DNA of 64,000 nucleotides. Origin: B30-G6 sp963701385. Its GTDB lineage: Bacteria > Desulfobacterota > Desulfobacteria > Desulfobacterales > B30-G6. The DNA is taken from NCBI GenBank assembly GCA_963701385.1, contig CAVOZW010000006.1, positions 1 through 64,000 of the forward strand, in the 5' to 3' direction. Positions 36,925 to 46,305 of this stretch are shown here, in pieces. Position 1 is the stretch's first letter. Each line of letters opens with the position of its first letter. The position numbers were made by a program, and so were the translations under genes. The notes below the pieces were generated by a model. It was given only the letters and a program-made list of their open reading frames with translations, had not been told where the DNA came from and ran no database searches.

Positions 36925-37668
36925 TCAGGACGCCTCCGGTGTTTTGTATTCGCCCAAGGGATAGTAAGGCAACATGATGTCTTCTGCCCATTTGATTGCA
37001 TCGACCGGCGTCAATCCCCAGTTGGTTGGACAAGTACTGATCAGTTCCACCAGGCTGAAACAGCGCGCTTCCATCTGATACTGAAAGGCCTGCTTGATGG
37101 CTTTTTTGGCCTTGACGATATACTTGGGTTTCAATACAGCTTGCCTGACGATGTAGGCAGGCGTCTGCAGTGCGGCAATCAACTCAGCCATCTTGATGGG
37201 CATGCCGACCTCCTCGACATCACGACCGAACGGCGATGTCGTGGTCCGTTGATTCGGCATGCTTGTGGGAGCCATTTGTCCACCGGTCATTCCATAAATG
37301 GCGTTGTTCACAAAAATGGTGGTAAATTTTTCCCCCCGGTTGGCAGCGTGGATAATTTCACCCATGCCGATACTCGCCAGGTCGCCGTCCCCCTGGTATG
37401 TAAATACCATCAGATCCGGTCGGACTCGTTTGATACCGGTGGCCATCGCCGGCGCACGACCATGCGCCGCTTCCTGGAAATCGAATGTAAAGTAATTATA
37501 TGCCAGCACGGCGCATCCCACCGGCGCAATACCGACCGTACGCCTTCGAATGCCCAGTTCATCGATAACTTCCGCCACCAGCCGATGAATGACGCCATGT
37601 GTGCACCCCGGGCAGTAATGAGTTATCTGATCGGATAGGGCCTCGGGTTTCGAAAATGTTTTTCCCAT
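36925..37668 (-). CDS. korB: 2-oxoacid:ferredoxin oxidoreductase, beta (TPP-binding) subunit
   Basis: The 247-residue subunit binds thiamine diphosphate through FTYQGDGDLASIGMGEIIHA...NNAIYGMTGGQ, with an N-terminal HYCPGCTHG cysteine pair typical of two-domain subunits. The PNQRTTTSPFGRD stretch resembles 2-oxoglutarate rather than pyruvate enzymes, but subtrate preference cannot be fixed by eye. AAAGGAG precedes the ATG. Confidence 0.9.
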   Translation of the reverse strand: MGKTFSKPEALSDQITHYCPGCTHGVIHRLVAEVIDELGIRRRTVGIAPVGCAVLAYNYFTFDFQEAAHGRAPAMATGIKRVRPDLMVFTYQGDGDLASIGMGEIIHAANRGEKFTTIFVNNAIYGMTGGQMAPTSMPNQRTTTSPFGRDVEEVGMPIKMAELIAALQTPAYIVRQAVLKPKYIVKAKKAIKQAFQYQMEARCFSLVELISTCPTNWGLTPVDAIKWAEDIMLPYYPLGEYKTPEAS

Positions 37669-37682
37669 AGTGTCAACTCCTT

Positions 37683-38753
37683 TTACGATAACAAAGTGCG
37701 GACAAAGTCCGTCACCTCTTCGGGTGTGGGAACGTCACCGCCGCACTTGCCATACCAGTGCACAGGCCTTTTCCCCTGAACCGATCGTTGAATATCTTCA
37801 ATCATCTGCCCCATGCTCATCTCAATGCTCGCCACGGCCTTGCAGGATGGTTTATCAGCGGCTGCCAGCACCTGTTCTTCCGGAAAAGGAAAGAGGGTTT
37901 GGGGTCTGACCATACCGACGTCAAGTCCCTCCTTCTTCATGTTGTCGATGGCGGTCCGGCAGACACGGCTCATGGTGCCGTAACTGACGATGAGCACCTG
38001 GTAGTCCGAGTCGGTATGGTAGGTATCAAAACGAACCTCCTCCTGTTTCATGCGATCGTATTTGGCCTTCAAGTTCAGATTGTGCTGGTTGAGGGCTTCG
38101 GGATCCAGAAAAAGCGACTTGACGAGATTCCGCTGATTGCTGCCACGGTGATCCATGCCATTGGTTGCCCAGGCGTCATTGTTGGAGGCTTCTGTTTTCA
38201 GCTTGTCGGGAAATTCTACCGGTTCCATCATTTGACCGATGAGTCCGTCTCCCAGAATCATGACCGGGTTTCTGTATTTTTCCGCCAGGGGAAAGGCCTG
38301 CATCACCATTGACACGGCTTCCTGAACGCTTGCCGGTGCCATGACCAGCAGTCGGAAATCGCCATGTCCCATGCCTTTGGTTGCCTGGAGGTAGTCTGCC
38401 TGGGAAGGCAGAATTCCTCCCAGCCCCGGGCCACCGCGCATGATATTGACAAAAACGGCCGGGCATTGAGCACCGGCAATGTAGCTGATGCCTTCGCTCA
38501 TCAGGCTGATCCCCGGGCTTGAAGAGGTGGTGAAAACACGGGCACCGGCTGCTGAAGCGCCGAAAATCATATAGGAGACAGCCACTTCACTTTCACCCTG
38601 CAGGAACACGCCGCCGACCTCTTTCATCCGCCTTGCAAGATATTCGGCCACTTCCGATTGGGGTGTGATAGGATAAGCAAAGTAGTTCAAGCACCCCGCC
38701 CGAATTGCCGCTTCACCAATTGCCTCATTTCCTTTCATTAAAACCTTAGCCAT
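37683..38753 (-). CDS. korA: 2-oxoacid:ferredoxin oxidoreductase, alpha subunit
   Basis: The 356-residue pyrimidine-binding subunit starts MAKVLMKGNEAIGEAAIRAGCLNYFAYPITPQSEVAEYLARRM, the standard KorA/VorA opening. GESEVAVSYMIFGASAAGARVFTTSSSPGISLM is the core motif. GGAGGAG lies before the ATG. It sits 14 bases from korB and 18 bases from korD. Confidence 0.92.
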   Translation of the reverse strand: MAKVLMKGNEAIGEAAIRAGCLNYFAYPITPQSEVAEYLARRMKEVGGVFLQGESEVAVSYMIFGASAAGARVFTTSSSPGISLMSEGISYIAGAQCPAVFVNIMRGGPGLGGILPSQADYLQATKGMGHGDFRLLVMAPASVQEAVSMVMQAFPLAEKYRNPVMILGDGLIGQMMEPVEFPDKLKTEASNNDAWATNGMDHRGSNQRNLVKSLFLDPEALNQHNLNLKAKYDRMKQEEVRFDTYHTDSDYQVLIVSYGTMSRVCRTAIDNMKKEGLDVGMVRPQTLFPFPEEQVLAAADKPSCKAVASIEMSMGQMIEDIQRSVQGKRPVHWYGKCGGDVPTPEEVTDFVRTLLS

Positions 38754-38771
38754 ATTCTCCTCCGGATTCCG

Positions 38772-38999
38772 TCAATCGATGCTGTTCTCAGCTGATTCTG
38801 TAATGGTTATGGCGACGTCAGGGCACATCCGGCAGCACGTTGCACAGAATATACAATCTTCGGGTCGTGCCTGATAGGCGGGAAAATAACCTTTCGGGCT
38901 GACATCTGTTGCAATTTCCAGAACGTTCTTTGGACACACGGTTACGCACAACGCACATCCTTTACAGCGCTCTTCATCGATTGAATAATGATAGGGCAT
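38772..38999 (-). CDS. korD: 2-oxoacid:ferredoxin oxidoreductase, delta (2[4Fe-4S] ferredoxin) subunit
   Basis: The 75-residue protein holds two 4Fe-4S motifs, CKGCALCVTVCPKNV and CIFCATCCRMCP, which carry electrons from the catalytic subunits. It is the first kor subunit gene, 13 bases after the P-loop ATPase gene. Confidence 0.92.
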   Translation of the reverse strand: MPYHYSIDEERCKGCALCVTVCPKNVLEIATDVSPKGYFPAYQARPEDCIFCATCCRMCPDVAITITESAENSID

Positions 39000-39012
39000 C
39001 TTTCCAACTCCT

Positions 39013-39726
39013 TCATGTAAGATCTTCAGCTTGCAGCCACGGGGGCACCAGCTGTCGTTTTATGGTCAGCAGAGGGCATGCAAAGCGGGTCAAGTCGTTT
39101 GCCTTTTTGAGCGCATCCGGAACGGTGATAAACTCAAGCGGTAAGCCGCTCCGTTCCGCCAGGCGCAAAACAAAATCATAGCCTTGCTGGATATGTTCCA
39201 TTGTCGTATCCTGCATCATATTGGCATTGCTGACGATGCCGGTAATTTTCATCTTGGCGGTCATCTCAATCTCGGCTCGAATACTTTCGCAAGCTTCGAC
39301 TGAATGGCTGTAGGGTCGAAAAGGGTTGACAACCTGAAGCACCCGGACCGGCCTGTTTTTAAATGCCTCTGCCAATGCTGATAAAACGGTTGCGCCAACA
39401 GCATCTCCCCCGACATCGAGAATGGCCAGAATGTCTTTTGTCCGGATCATTGCACCAACGCCCGGGCTGAGTATCGGCAGGTCAGCACTCAGGTACTGTT
39501 CTTTGGGCAGAACCACATCAATACCCAGCATCCGCAGTTGGTGGCGGGCCTCCCTGGTTCTGAAATATGGGTTTACCAGATCAAGATCAGCCACCTGAAC
39601 CGCTTTTCCGGCCTGCCTTTCCGTCACGGCAAGATTTATGGAAACCTCGGTTTTACCGCTGCCGTAATTGCCAACAACAACAACGATGTCGTGGTAGTCG
39701 ATATGTTTTTTAGGGTTAGAAATCAT
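39013..39726 (-). CDS. Kor-associated P-loop ATPase of unknown role
   Basis: The start at 39726 (MISNPKKHIDYHD) is preferred. A longer frame begins with TTG at 39786, but that TTG lies inside a promoter-like TTGACA. The 237-residue protein has Walker A VVVVGNYGSGKTEVSINLA with the MinD/CobQ-like VADLDLVNPYFRTREAR and a Walker B-like LAILDVGGDAVGA. It contains NPFRPYS and ISNANMM, and lacks membrane segments. It is first in the operon with korDABC, suggesting a role in maturing or regulating the oxidoreductase, perhaps FeS-cluster related; that is inference. Confidence 0.75.
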   Translation of the reverse strand: MISNPKKHIDYHDIVVVVGNYGSGKTEVSINLAVTERQAGKAVQVADLDLVNPYFRTREARHQLRMLGIDVVLPKEQYLSADLPILSPGVGAMIRTKDILAILDVGGDAVGATVLSALAEAFKNRPVRVLQVVNPFRPYSHSVEACESIRAEIEMTAKMKITGIVSNANMMQDTTMEHIQQGYDFVLRLAERSGLPLEFITVPDALKKANDLTRFACPLLTIKRQLVPPWLQAEDLT

Positions 39727-39757
39727 AAAAATAGCTTCAATATTCAAAAGACTCTTT

Positions 39758-39788
39758 TTCTTATTTTCAAATGCCTGGCGTGTCAAGG
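39758..39788 (-). promoter_or_regulatory. Candidate sigma-70 promoter of the kor operon
   Basis: On the minus strand TTGACA is followed after 17 bases by TAAGAA, a good -35 but weak -10 element. It lies about 35 bases upstream of the preferred ATPase start at 39726. Confidence 0.4.
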
Positions 39789-39849
39789 ATTTTAAAGAAC
39801 AATGCCTTTTCTCTTTTTATAAAATTTCTGATATGTTAAGGCCTGAGAT

Positions 39850-41028
39850 ATGAAACGCGTTCAAACCGGTCTGGAGACTTTTTTATCAGCGCCCCCCCAC
39901 TGGATCAAGGGCCAGCGACTGGGGCTCTTGTGCAATCCAGCCTCTGTGGATGCCAACTTTCGGCATTCCCGTTTGTTGATCGAAGACCGGTTTCCGGGTC
40001 AGATCACGGCACTGTTTTTCCCCCAGCATGGGCTGTTTTCCGAAAAACAGGACAATATGATCGAATCGGAGGATAGGGTCGACCCCCGCTTAAATGTGCC
40101 CGCATTCAGCCTGTATGGCAAAACCCGTTGTCCGGACCAATCCATGTTCGATCGAATCGATACACTCATTGTCGATCTACAGGATGTGGGCACGCGGGTA
40201 TATACCTTCACCTCTACCCTTTCCTACTGCATGGAGGCCGCCCGTCGATACGGAAAAAGAATACTCGTGCTGGACCGGCCAAATCCCCTGGGGGGCACCA
40301 AGATTGAGGGAAACTGCCTGTTAGAAAACCTTCGATCGTTTGTTGGACGTTACCCGATTCCCATGCGTCACGGATTGACCATCGCTGAATATGCCGCAAT
40401 GATCAACGATCATTTCAGTATCGGCTGTGATCTTCACATTGCTCCCATGAAAGGCTGGAAAAGACCGATGCTTTTCTTGGATACGGGGCTGCCTTGGATT
40501 GCGCCTTCTCCCAACCTGCCAACACCGGTGTCTGCCATGGTCTACCCCGGTCAGGTTGTTTGGGAAGGCACCAATGTTTCAGAAGGCAGGGGCACCACCC
40601 AGCCATTCGAATGTTTTGGTGCGCCCTTTATCAGACCCGACAAACTGTTGTCCCATGTCGGCATCAGCGATTTACCCGGTGTGATGTTGCGCGAAACAGC
40701 CTTCGAGCCTATCGCCAATAAATGGCAAGGGTTTCTTTGCAACGGGCTCCATATCCACATCCTCGATGCCGAGGTCTACAAACCTTATGAAACAACCTTG
40801 TTGCTTCTGCAAGCGGTTATTACCTATCACAGGGAATCGTTTCATTGGAAAGCCCCGCCTTATGAATATGAATTTGAAAAATTGCCCATCGATATGATTG
40901 TCGGTGATTCAGGCCTCCGAAGGCAGCTCGAAGGTCTGGATGATCCAATAGAACTGTTTGAGGCTTGGAACCCGGCCCTGGAACAGTTTAGAATCTTGAG
41001 CAAGCGCTATTATTTATACCTGAACTGA
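39850..41028 (+). CDS. DUF1343 family protein, NamZ-like exo-beta-N-acetylmuramidase
   Basis: The 392-residue protein matches DUF1343 in full length: QRLGLLCNPASVDANFRHS, FFPQHGLFSEKQDN, LYGKTRCPD, LIVDLQDVGTRVYTFTSTL, VLDRPNPLGG and WEGTNVSEGRGTTQPFE. The characterised member, NamZ of Bacillus subtilis, releases MurNAc from the non-reducing end of peptidoglycan fragments. No signal peptide is seen, so the enzyme would act in the cytoplasm here. A MurU-AmgK fusion gene lies 3.5 kb downstream on the same strand and could use the released MurNAc. Confidence 0.88.
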   Translation: MKRVQTGLETFLSAPPHWIKGQRLGLLCNPASVDANFRHSRLLIEDRFPGQITALFFPQHGLFSEKQDNMIESEDRVDPRLNVPAFSLYGKTRCPDQSMFDRIDTLIVDLQDVGTRVYTFTSTLSYCMEAARRYGKRILVLDRPNPLGGTKIEGNCLLENLRSFVGRYPIPMRHGLTIAEYAAMINDHFSIGCDLHIAPMKGWKRPMLFLDTGLPWIAPSPNLPTPVSAMVYPGQVVWEGTNVSEGRGTTQPFECFGAPFIRPDKLLSHVGISDLPGVMLRETAFEPIANKWQGFLCNGLHIHILDAEVYKPYETTLLLLQAVITYHRESFHWKAPPYEYEFEKLPIDMIVGDSGLRRQLEGLDDPIELFEAWNPALEQFRILSKRYYLYLN

Positions 41029-41101
41029 AAGCGAACGTTGACGCCGGAAGTGAAAACGTGGAAAGGCTCGCTGAGGATGCCATTGCGCGGTAGCGTAATA
41101 A

Positions 41102-41145
41102 CAACCAAGAGCACTGCCTTTTAGGAACAGCGCTCTTGGTGGTTG
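41102..41145. terminator. Hairpin between convergent genes
   Basis: CAACCAAGAGC (41102-41112) pairs with GCTCTTGG and, after a bulge, GGTTG (to 41145). It lies between the NamZ-like gene and the convergent small membrane protein gene and can serve both. No long T run follows. Confidence 0.55.
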
Positions 41146-41153
41146 CAGAAAAT

Positions 41154-41432
41154 TTATTTCTTGTCCGATTTTAGGGTATCGATCTCTTTTTTCAAATCCT
41201 CGATTTCTTTTTTGTAGGTTTCTGGATCCCCGGTGTCGGCATCCAATGATGAGTCGTCTTTTTTCCAGTTATCTTTCATTTCATCAAATCCCAGATAAAT
41301 AGCCAAGCCACCCCCCAGCAAAAGCATGACGGGAATAGCGCCTGCTAAAAGCTGCAGGAACTCGCCGAACCACACTGAAAGACCGATAAGTCCCAAGACA
41401 GCTGCTACTGCACCACCGATTAATGTTTTCAT
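41154..41432 (-). CDS. Small inner-membrane protein with C-terminal coiled coil
   Basis: The 92-residue protein has two hydrophobic helices (about residues 4-21 and 28-48, the second with LLLGGGLAIYLGF) and a charged C-terminus with a short coiled coil (YKKEIEDLKKEIDTLKSDKK). A very good AAAGGAGGG site lies 10 bases before the ATG. Similar small proteins are common in deltaproteobacteria, but I know of no function. Confidence 0.75.
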   Translation of the reverse strand: MKTLIGGAVAAVLGLIGLSVWFGEFLQLLAGAIPVMLLLGGGLAIYLGFDEMKDNWKKDDSSLDADTGDPETYKKEIEDLKKEIDTLKSDKK

Positions 41433-41865
41433 GAATTATCACCCTCCTTTAGTATCCATTGGTTTTCGCTTCAATCTGTTTTAAGGCCTAATTTAAACCA
41501 AACTGCAAGTAATAATTGACATAGTTACTGTTTATTATGAACGTATTCACGCTATTAAACGAGCCGAAAGTATCATATCAAATGGGGTTACGCAAGGGTA
41601 TTTTTTAATTATGTCGCTGGACAAGCCTGTGACATACTCTTTTTTTTGATATTGCAAAGGTTCACCTGTTTTGTTATTTTTACATTTCTAAGTTCAGGTA
41701 AACGAGACAGGCAAACCCGAACAGCGCGTGAATATTGAAGAACCTCGCAGCAAGCTGCGAGGAATGTTCTGCCGTGCGGCAGAACCCACGGGGAATGCGC
41801 TCGCTGTTGCGGTTCAAGGCCGTTATCGTCGAATACGTACACCCGCCAGGAAAGAAAAAGGTGCT
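41433..41865. other. Intergenic region with hairpins and repeat A
   Basis: No gene is supported, although the plsB frame runs open back to 41728. Two perfect hairpins, CCTCGCAG/CTGCGAGG (41742-41761) and GTTCTGCC/GGCAGAAC (41766-41785), precede repeat A (41786-41819). The run from 41742 to 41819 looks like a REP/BIME-type unit in the plsB leader. The rest is AT-rich. Confidence 0.6.
41786..41819. repeat. Dispersed REP-like repeat A, copy 2
   Basis: This is the reverse complement of 4722-4755, identical over 34 bases. Here it adjoins two perfect hairpins and sits 46 bases before the plsB start. Confidence 0.75.
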
Positions 41866-44505
41866 ATGAAAAAAGGACCTTACAAAACCAAATCACATTC
41901 AAGATCCAGATGGCGCCGGATGGTCGATATCCTTCTTAAAGGCACCCATCATCATTATCTGTGCTACCTCCCCTCGCACAAAGGCTGGTTTTCTTCCTGG
42001 CTTTTGAAGCGTTTTTTTTCCGGTATCAAGGACGATGCACAACAACTACAGGCATTGAAGGCTATCCCGAAAGATGCCACGGTCGTCTATCTGAACAAGT
42101 TTCAGAGTTATTTTGAGTTCTTATTCTATCATACACGTCATATTGAAAACAGGCTCCCGGTTCCGGAACTGGGGTTCAATTACCACGTTCTGATTCTTCA
42201 GCCCCTATCACGGTTGATGCGTGTTCTATTGGCCAGGTTCGATTTCCTGATCCTGAAATGGAAGCGACCCAATCCGTATCGAGACGGGTATTTTCGGGCA
42301 GCGTTGTCCCAAGGAAAAAGCGCTTTTCTGTCTCTGGTGGACGAAAAGGGTTTTTATAAACGTTTTGTCAAAGCGCAGGCCGATCCGATCCATTACCTGA
42401 TCGAATTGCAGCGCACATCGGATCGGGAGATCTATTTGGTGCCGCTGTTGATGTTTTTTGGCAAAAAACCGACCCGCTCAATTCCGTCGATCATGGACAT
42501 TCTTCTGGGACCCGAAGCCAAACCCGGACTCACGCGTAAGCTGACAACGTTATTTAAAAACCCACACAAAATATTTTACGAGGTTTCCAACCCAGTGCGC
42601 CTGAGACAATTTCTAGAAACCCCGGACATCAAAGAGATGTCAACGGATTACCAGACACTCATACTCAGACGAAACCTTCTTCTCCAACTCAACCGGCACA
42701 GACATAGTATTACCGGTCCCATGAAAAAATCCATGGAGGAATTGAAAGAAAGCATCCTGACGAGCGATCGCCTGAAAGACTACATTGACGAGCATGCCAA
42801 AAAACGTAAGCTCCCGATCTCAAAAGTCCGCAAGCAGGCGGATGCCTATATCGACGAAATTGCATGTAAACAAAACCCCGCACTTATACGATTTGCTGAA
42901 ATCATTATCGGTTGGGTCCTGAACACGATGTTTCAAGGGGTATCCTACAACGAAGAGGGGTTGCAGCACATCAAGGCGATATCACAAAAAGGGCCCATCA
43001 TTTTCGTTCCCTGCCACAAAAGCCACATCGATTACTTGATGTTACCCTATTTGATGTACCGCAGCAACATGGCGGTACCATACATAGCGGCAGGCGCCAA
43101 CCTTGCATTCTGGCCCATTGGGCCCCTTTTCAGAGCCTTGGGCGCTTTTTTTCTCAGGCGAACTTTTCGTGGAAACGTTCTCTACTCCAAGGTATTTTCC
43201 GAATATATTTATCGCTTGCTCTTAGAAGGTTACAATATAAAATTATTCATCGAGGGTACCCGGAGCAGGACCGGAAAACTCATCATGCCAAAGCTCGGAT
43301 TTCTTTCGATCCTGATGAACGCTTATAAAAACGGGGCTTGTGAAGATCTTGTTTTTGCCCCCATCTATATTGGATATGACCGTGTTTTGGAAGAAAAATC
43401 CTATCTGCATGAAATCGAAGGCGGTAAAAAAGAACCCGAAAATTTTCTACAAGTTGTCAGTGCCAGAAAATTTTTAAAAAACCGTTACGGCAAAATATAT
43501 ATCAAGTTCCATCCGACCATCTCCCTCAACAACCTTCTTGAAAAGGAAGGCACACGTTTCGATGAAATGCTGACCAAAGACCAGAATGCGTTGTGCCGCA
43601 ACATGGGGCATCGCATTATCAATGCCATTAACAAGGTGACCGTCATCACCCCTCACGCATTGGTGGCCAGCGTACTGTTGAACAGTTCTAAGGACCGACT
43701 GTCCTATGAGGATTTGCTGCGACACGTTGAAATCTACCTCCAGCATGTCACCCTCCAAAATGCAGATATCGCAGACACCCTGGTGATGGATCACGTCCAT
43801 GCGGTAGAGAATGTTCTTGAAGATTATGCCAGTCGAAAGTTGATTGAAAGAATCGACGAAAACAAGGACGGCCCCTTTTCTGAAGCCATTTATAAGATCA
43901 ATGTTTCCCGGCGCCCTGTGCTTGAATACTACAAAAACAACTGTATCTCCTTTTTTGTGCCGGCAGCTTTTACCGCTCTGGCTATTCTGGAAAAAGACGC
44001 TTTCCAGTTTTCAGCCTCGGACCTTCAGGAAGTTTACTTGTTTTTACAAGATTTTTTCAAATACGAATTCGCCTTTGACGTAGACAAGGCCACCGATTTC
44101 TATCTTCGGAAAACCATTAAATCCTTTATTGACGATGCCGTTATCATCCCGCACCCAACACTCCCCGACACGTACAACATAACCTCGGCCGGTTTTCGTA
44201 AGTTGAAACATTATTCTCGCTTTTTAAGAACCTATTTTGAGTCCTATTGGATCGTACTCAGTTACTTCCGCAAAAACCCCCAAAGTGGAGAACCTATCAA
44301 AGAGAATCTCAAGAAAATACAGATATATGGTACCAAGCTATACAAAAAGAAAGCGATCGAGTTGATTGAATCGTTGTCAAAAGTCAATTATGCCAATGGG
44401 ATCAATTTTTTTACCACCCATAGCGTAAAGGGTTCAGAGGATCGTGAGGGAATCAAATTCTATGCTGGCATCATTCAAAAGTATCTGGGCCGTATCAACC
44501 ATTAG
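41866..44505 (+). CDS. plsB: Glycerol-3-phosphate acyltransferase
   Basis: The start at 41866 (MKKGPYKTKSHSRSRWRR) is chosen for its AAAGGTG site; the open frame upstream runs through repeat A and is not coding. The 879-residue protein acylates glycerol-3-phosphate at sn-1. The acyltransferase motifs are FVPCHKSHIDYLML (HX4D), GAFFLRRTF, LFIEGTRSRTGK and VFAPIYIGYDRV. Long N- and C-terminal regions match the PlsB family, slightly longer than Escherichia coli PlsB. The MurU-AmgK gene follows after 9 bases. Confidence 0.95.
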   Translation: MKKGPYKTKSHSRSRWRRMVDILLKGTHHHYLCYLPSHKGWFSSWLLKRFFSGIKDDAQQLQALKAIPKDATVVYLNKFQSYFEFLFYHTRHIENRLPVPELGFNYHVLILQPLSRLMRVLLARFDFLILKWKRPNPYRDGYFRAALSQGKSAFLSLVDEKGFYKRFVKAQADPIHYLIELQRTSDREIYLVPLLMFFGKKPTRSIPSIMDILLGPEAKPGLTRKLTTLFKNPHKIFYEVSNPVRLRQFLETPDIKEMSTDYQTLILRRNLLLQLNRHRHSITGPMKKSMEELKESILTSDRLKDYIDEHAKKRKLPISKVRKQADAYIDEIACKQNPALIRFAEIIIGWVLNTMFQGVSYNEEGLQHIKAISQKGPIIFVPCHKSHIDYLMLPYLMYRSNMAVPYIAAGANLAFWPIGPLFRALGAFFLRRTFRGNVLYSKVFSEYIYRLLLEGYNIKLFIEGTRSRTGKLIMPKLGFLSILMNAYKNGACEDLVFAPIYIGYDRVLEEKSYLHEIEGGKKEPENFLQVVSARKFLKNRYGKIYIKFHPTISLNNLLEKEGTRFDEMLTKDQNALCRNMGHRIINAINKVTVITPHALVASVLLNSSKDRLSYEDLLRHVEIYLQHVTLQNADIADTLVMDHVHAVENVLEDYASRKLIERIDENKDGPFSEAIYKINVSRRPVLEYYKNNCISFFVPAAFTALAILEKDAFQFSASDLQEVYLFLQDFFKYEFAFDVDKATDFYLRKTIKSFIDDAVIIPHPTLPDTYNITSAGFRKLKHYSRFLRTYFESYWIVLSYFRKNPQSGEPIKENLKKIQIYGTKLYKKKAIELIESLSKVNYANGINFFTTHSVKGSEDREGIKFYAGIIQKYLGRINH

Positions 44506-44514
44506 ACAGCCAAC

Positions 44515-46227
44515 ATGAAAGCACTGATACTCGCTGCCGGATTTGGCAAACGACTCGAACCTTTTACGCAGCGCACGCCCAAGCCGCTTTTCACCCTCTC
44601 GAACCAGCCCTTACTGGACAGAGTGGTCAGGGAGCTGGTTTCTGCCGGCATTTCGGCCATTGTGGTGAATACCCATCATCTTCACCAACAGATCGAAGAA
44701 TACCTGTCATCCCAAACGTATCCGGTCCCTGTCACGACACGCTATGAGTCAATGATTCTCGGAACGGGTGGTGCCATAAAAAATGTAGCTGATTTTTGGA
44801 ATGACGAACCCTTTATGGTCGTCAATAGCGACATCCTGTTCGACACAGACCTTGAAGCCTTTTGCCGCTACCATATGCACGCAGGCGCCACGGCAACGCT
44901 GATGTTGTTCAACCATGAGCGGTTCAACCAAGTAAGGGTGGACCCGCAGAATCGTATTCTTGGTTTTGATTCTGAAACGCGTCTTTTTGAAACCCAAACG
45001 ACCTTACTGACCTTTACAGGTATTCAGATCATTCATCCGGAGCTCCTGGACTTTATTCCAGCAAATGGATTCTACAGCATTATCGATGCCTATAAAACAG
45101 CCCTGTCAGCCAAAAAAAAGATCTTAGCCTACATCCCGGACAGACTTACCTGGACAGACATCGGATCCCCGGAGCGATACCGGAAGGCCGCTTGTCAGGT
45201 CATGGCCCGGGAGGCTTTTTTTCGACTAACCCACCAACGTCATGCGCGGAAAATAGAGATGCAAAAACTGGCAGGAGACGGATCCGATCGATTGTGGTAT
45301 CGCATGACGTCCGCGAACGCCAGCATCGTCATGGTCGACCACGGCATTCGGACAGGTCCTGGAACAGAGGAGGTCGATTCATTTATTCGAATCGGTCATC
45401 ACCTGTTTGCCAAAGGTGTGGCCGTACCGGCCATCATCCTGTCAGATGCCTTCGCGGGTCTTGTCTTTCTTGAAGATCTGGGAGACCTTCATCTTCAGGA
45501 CGTGGTGCTGCAGAACAAAACAGACCCGGACTTCATCTTGTCCTTGTATCGCTCGCTCGTGGACCAGCTTGTTCACATGGCTTTGGCCGGGAGGGAGGGA
45601 TTCGATCCCAAATGGGCTTGGCAGAGTGCCACCTATGACCATACGGTCATTGTTGAAAAGGAATGCCGCTATTTTGTGGAAGCTTTTCTGAATCGATACC
45701 TGGACATGGATGTCTGTTTTGAGACGCTTGAAAGCGAGTTTGTGTTCCTTGCAGAAAGTGTTGCCGCCAATACGGCGAATGGGTTCATGCACCGGGATAT
45801 GCAGTCCCGCAACATCATGGTTCGGCAGAACCATTGTTCGATTATCGATTTTCAGGGCGCAAGGACAGGGCCCCTGCAATATGATCTGGCATCTTTGCTG
45901 CTGGACCCCTATGTGGGGCTTTCCAAAAAAATCGTGACAACGCTCTATAAGAATTACGTCAAGCGCGTGTCGGTGCATGGAGATTATGATGAATCTCTTT
46001 TTCGAAAAGGATTTGAAACCTGTGCCATAACGCGCAACCTGCAGATTCTGGGCGCTTTCGGACATCTGTCTAGAAACCAGGGCAAACGCTATTTTGAAGC
46101 CTACATACCCGGGGCTCTGCAAACGCTTTTAGAAAACCTGCATAGCCACCATGCGCGGGATCGGTTGCTTGGGCTGAGCAAGATGGTTCAAAAGGCGCAT
46201 GACATATTAAGCAGCAAGCCGGCCTAG
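44515..46227 (+). CDS. Fused MurNAc-1-P uridylyltransferase (MurU-like) and sugar anomeric kinase (AmgK-like)
   Basis: The 570-residue protein has two halves. Residues 1-235 are a nucleotidyltransferase: MKALILAAGFGKRLEPFTQRTPKPLF, ESMILGTGGAIKNV, MVVNSDILFD and LTWTDIGSPERY, as in MurU. From about 245 the APH-like kinase fold has FMHRDMQSRNIMV with catalytic Asp and Asn, and IIDFQGARTGPLQYDLASLL. In Pseudomonas, AmgK and MurU are separate enzymes that turn MurNAc into UDP-MurNAc, bypassing de novo synthesis. Here they are one chain in the order MurU-AmgK. The gene lies 9 bases after plsB; the NamZ-like enzyme nearby could supply MurNAc. Activity on other sugars cannot be excluded. Confidence 0.85.
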   Translation: MKALILAAGFGKRLEPFTQRTPKPLFTLSNQPLLDRVVRELVSAGISAIVVNTHHLHQQIEEYLSSQTYPVPVTTRYESMILGTGGAIKNVADFWNDEPFMVVNSDILFDTDLEAFCRYHMHAGATATLMLFNHERFNQVRVDPQNRILGFDSETRLFETQTTLLTFTGIQIIHPELLDFIPANGFYSIIDAYKTALSAKKKILAYIPDRLTWTDIGSPERYRKAACQVMAREAFFRLTHQRHARKIEMQKLAGDGSDRLWYRMTSANASIVMVDHGIRTGPGTEEVDSFIRIGHHLFAKGVAVPAIILSDAFAGLVFLEDLGDLHLQDVVLQNKTDPDFILSLYRSLVDQLVHMALAGREGFDPKWAWQSATYDHTVIVEKECRYFVEAFLNRYLDMDVCFETLESEFVFLAESVAANTANGFMHRDMQSRNIMVRQNHCSIIDFQGARTGPLQYDLASLLLDPYVGLSKKIVTTLYKNYVKRVSVHGDYDESLFRKGFETCAITRNLQILGAFGHLSRNQGKRYFEAYIPGALQTLLENLHSHHARDRLLGLSKMVQKAHDILSSKPA

Positions 46228-46305
46228 CCCGGGCATTTCCTTAAACTTGACCAGAAACATTTGATTTGTTCTTATCTATCAAAAGATAACGTGAAGGAGA
46301 ACCTC

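Noticed and set aside
36865..37638. Plus-strand frame of 257 codons
   Set aside because: Antisense to korB and korC, which are clearly real.
41728..41865. N-terminal extension of PlsB
   Set aside because: It translates through hairpins and dispersed repeat A; a good ribosome site supports the ATG at 41866.
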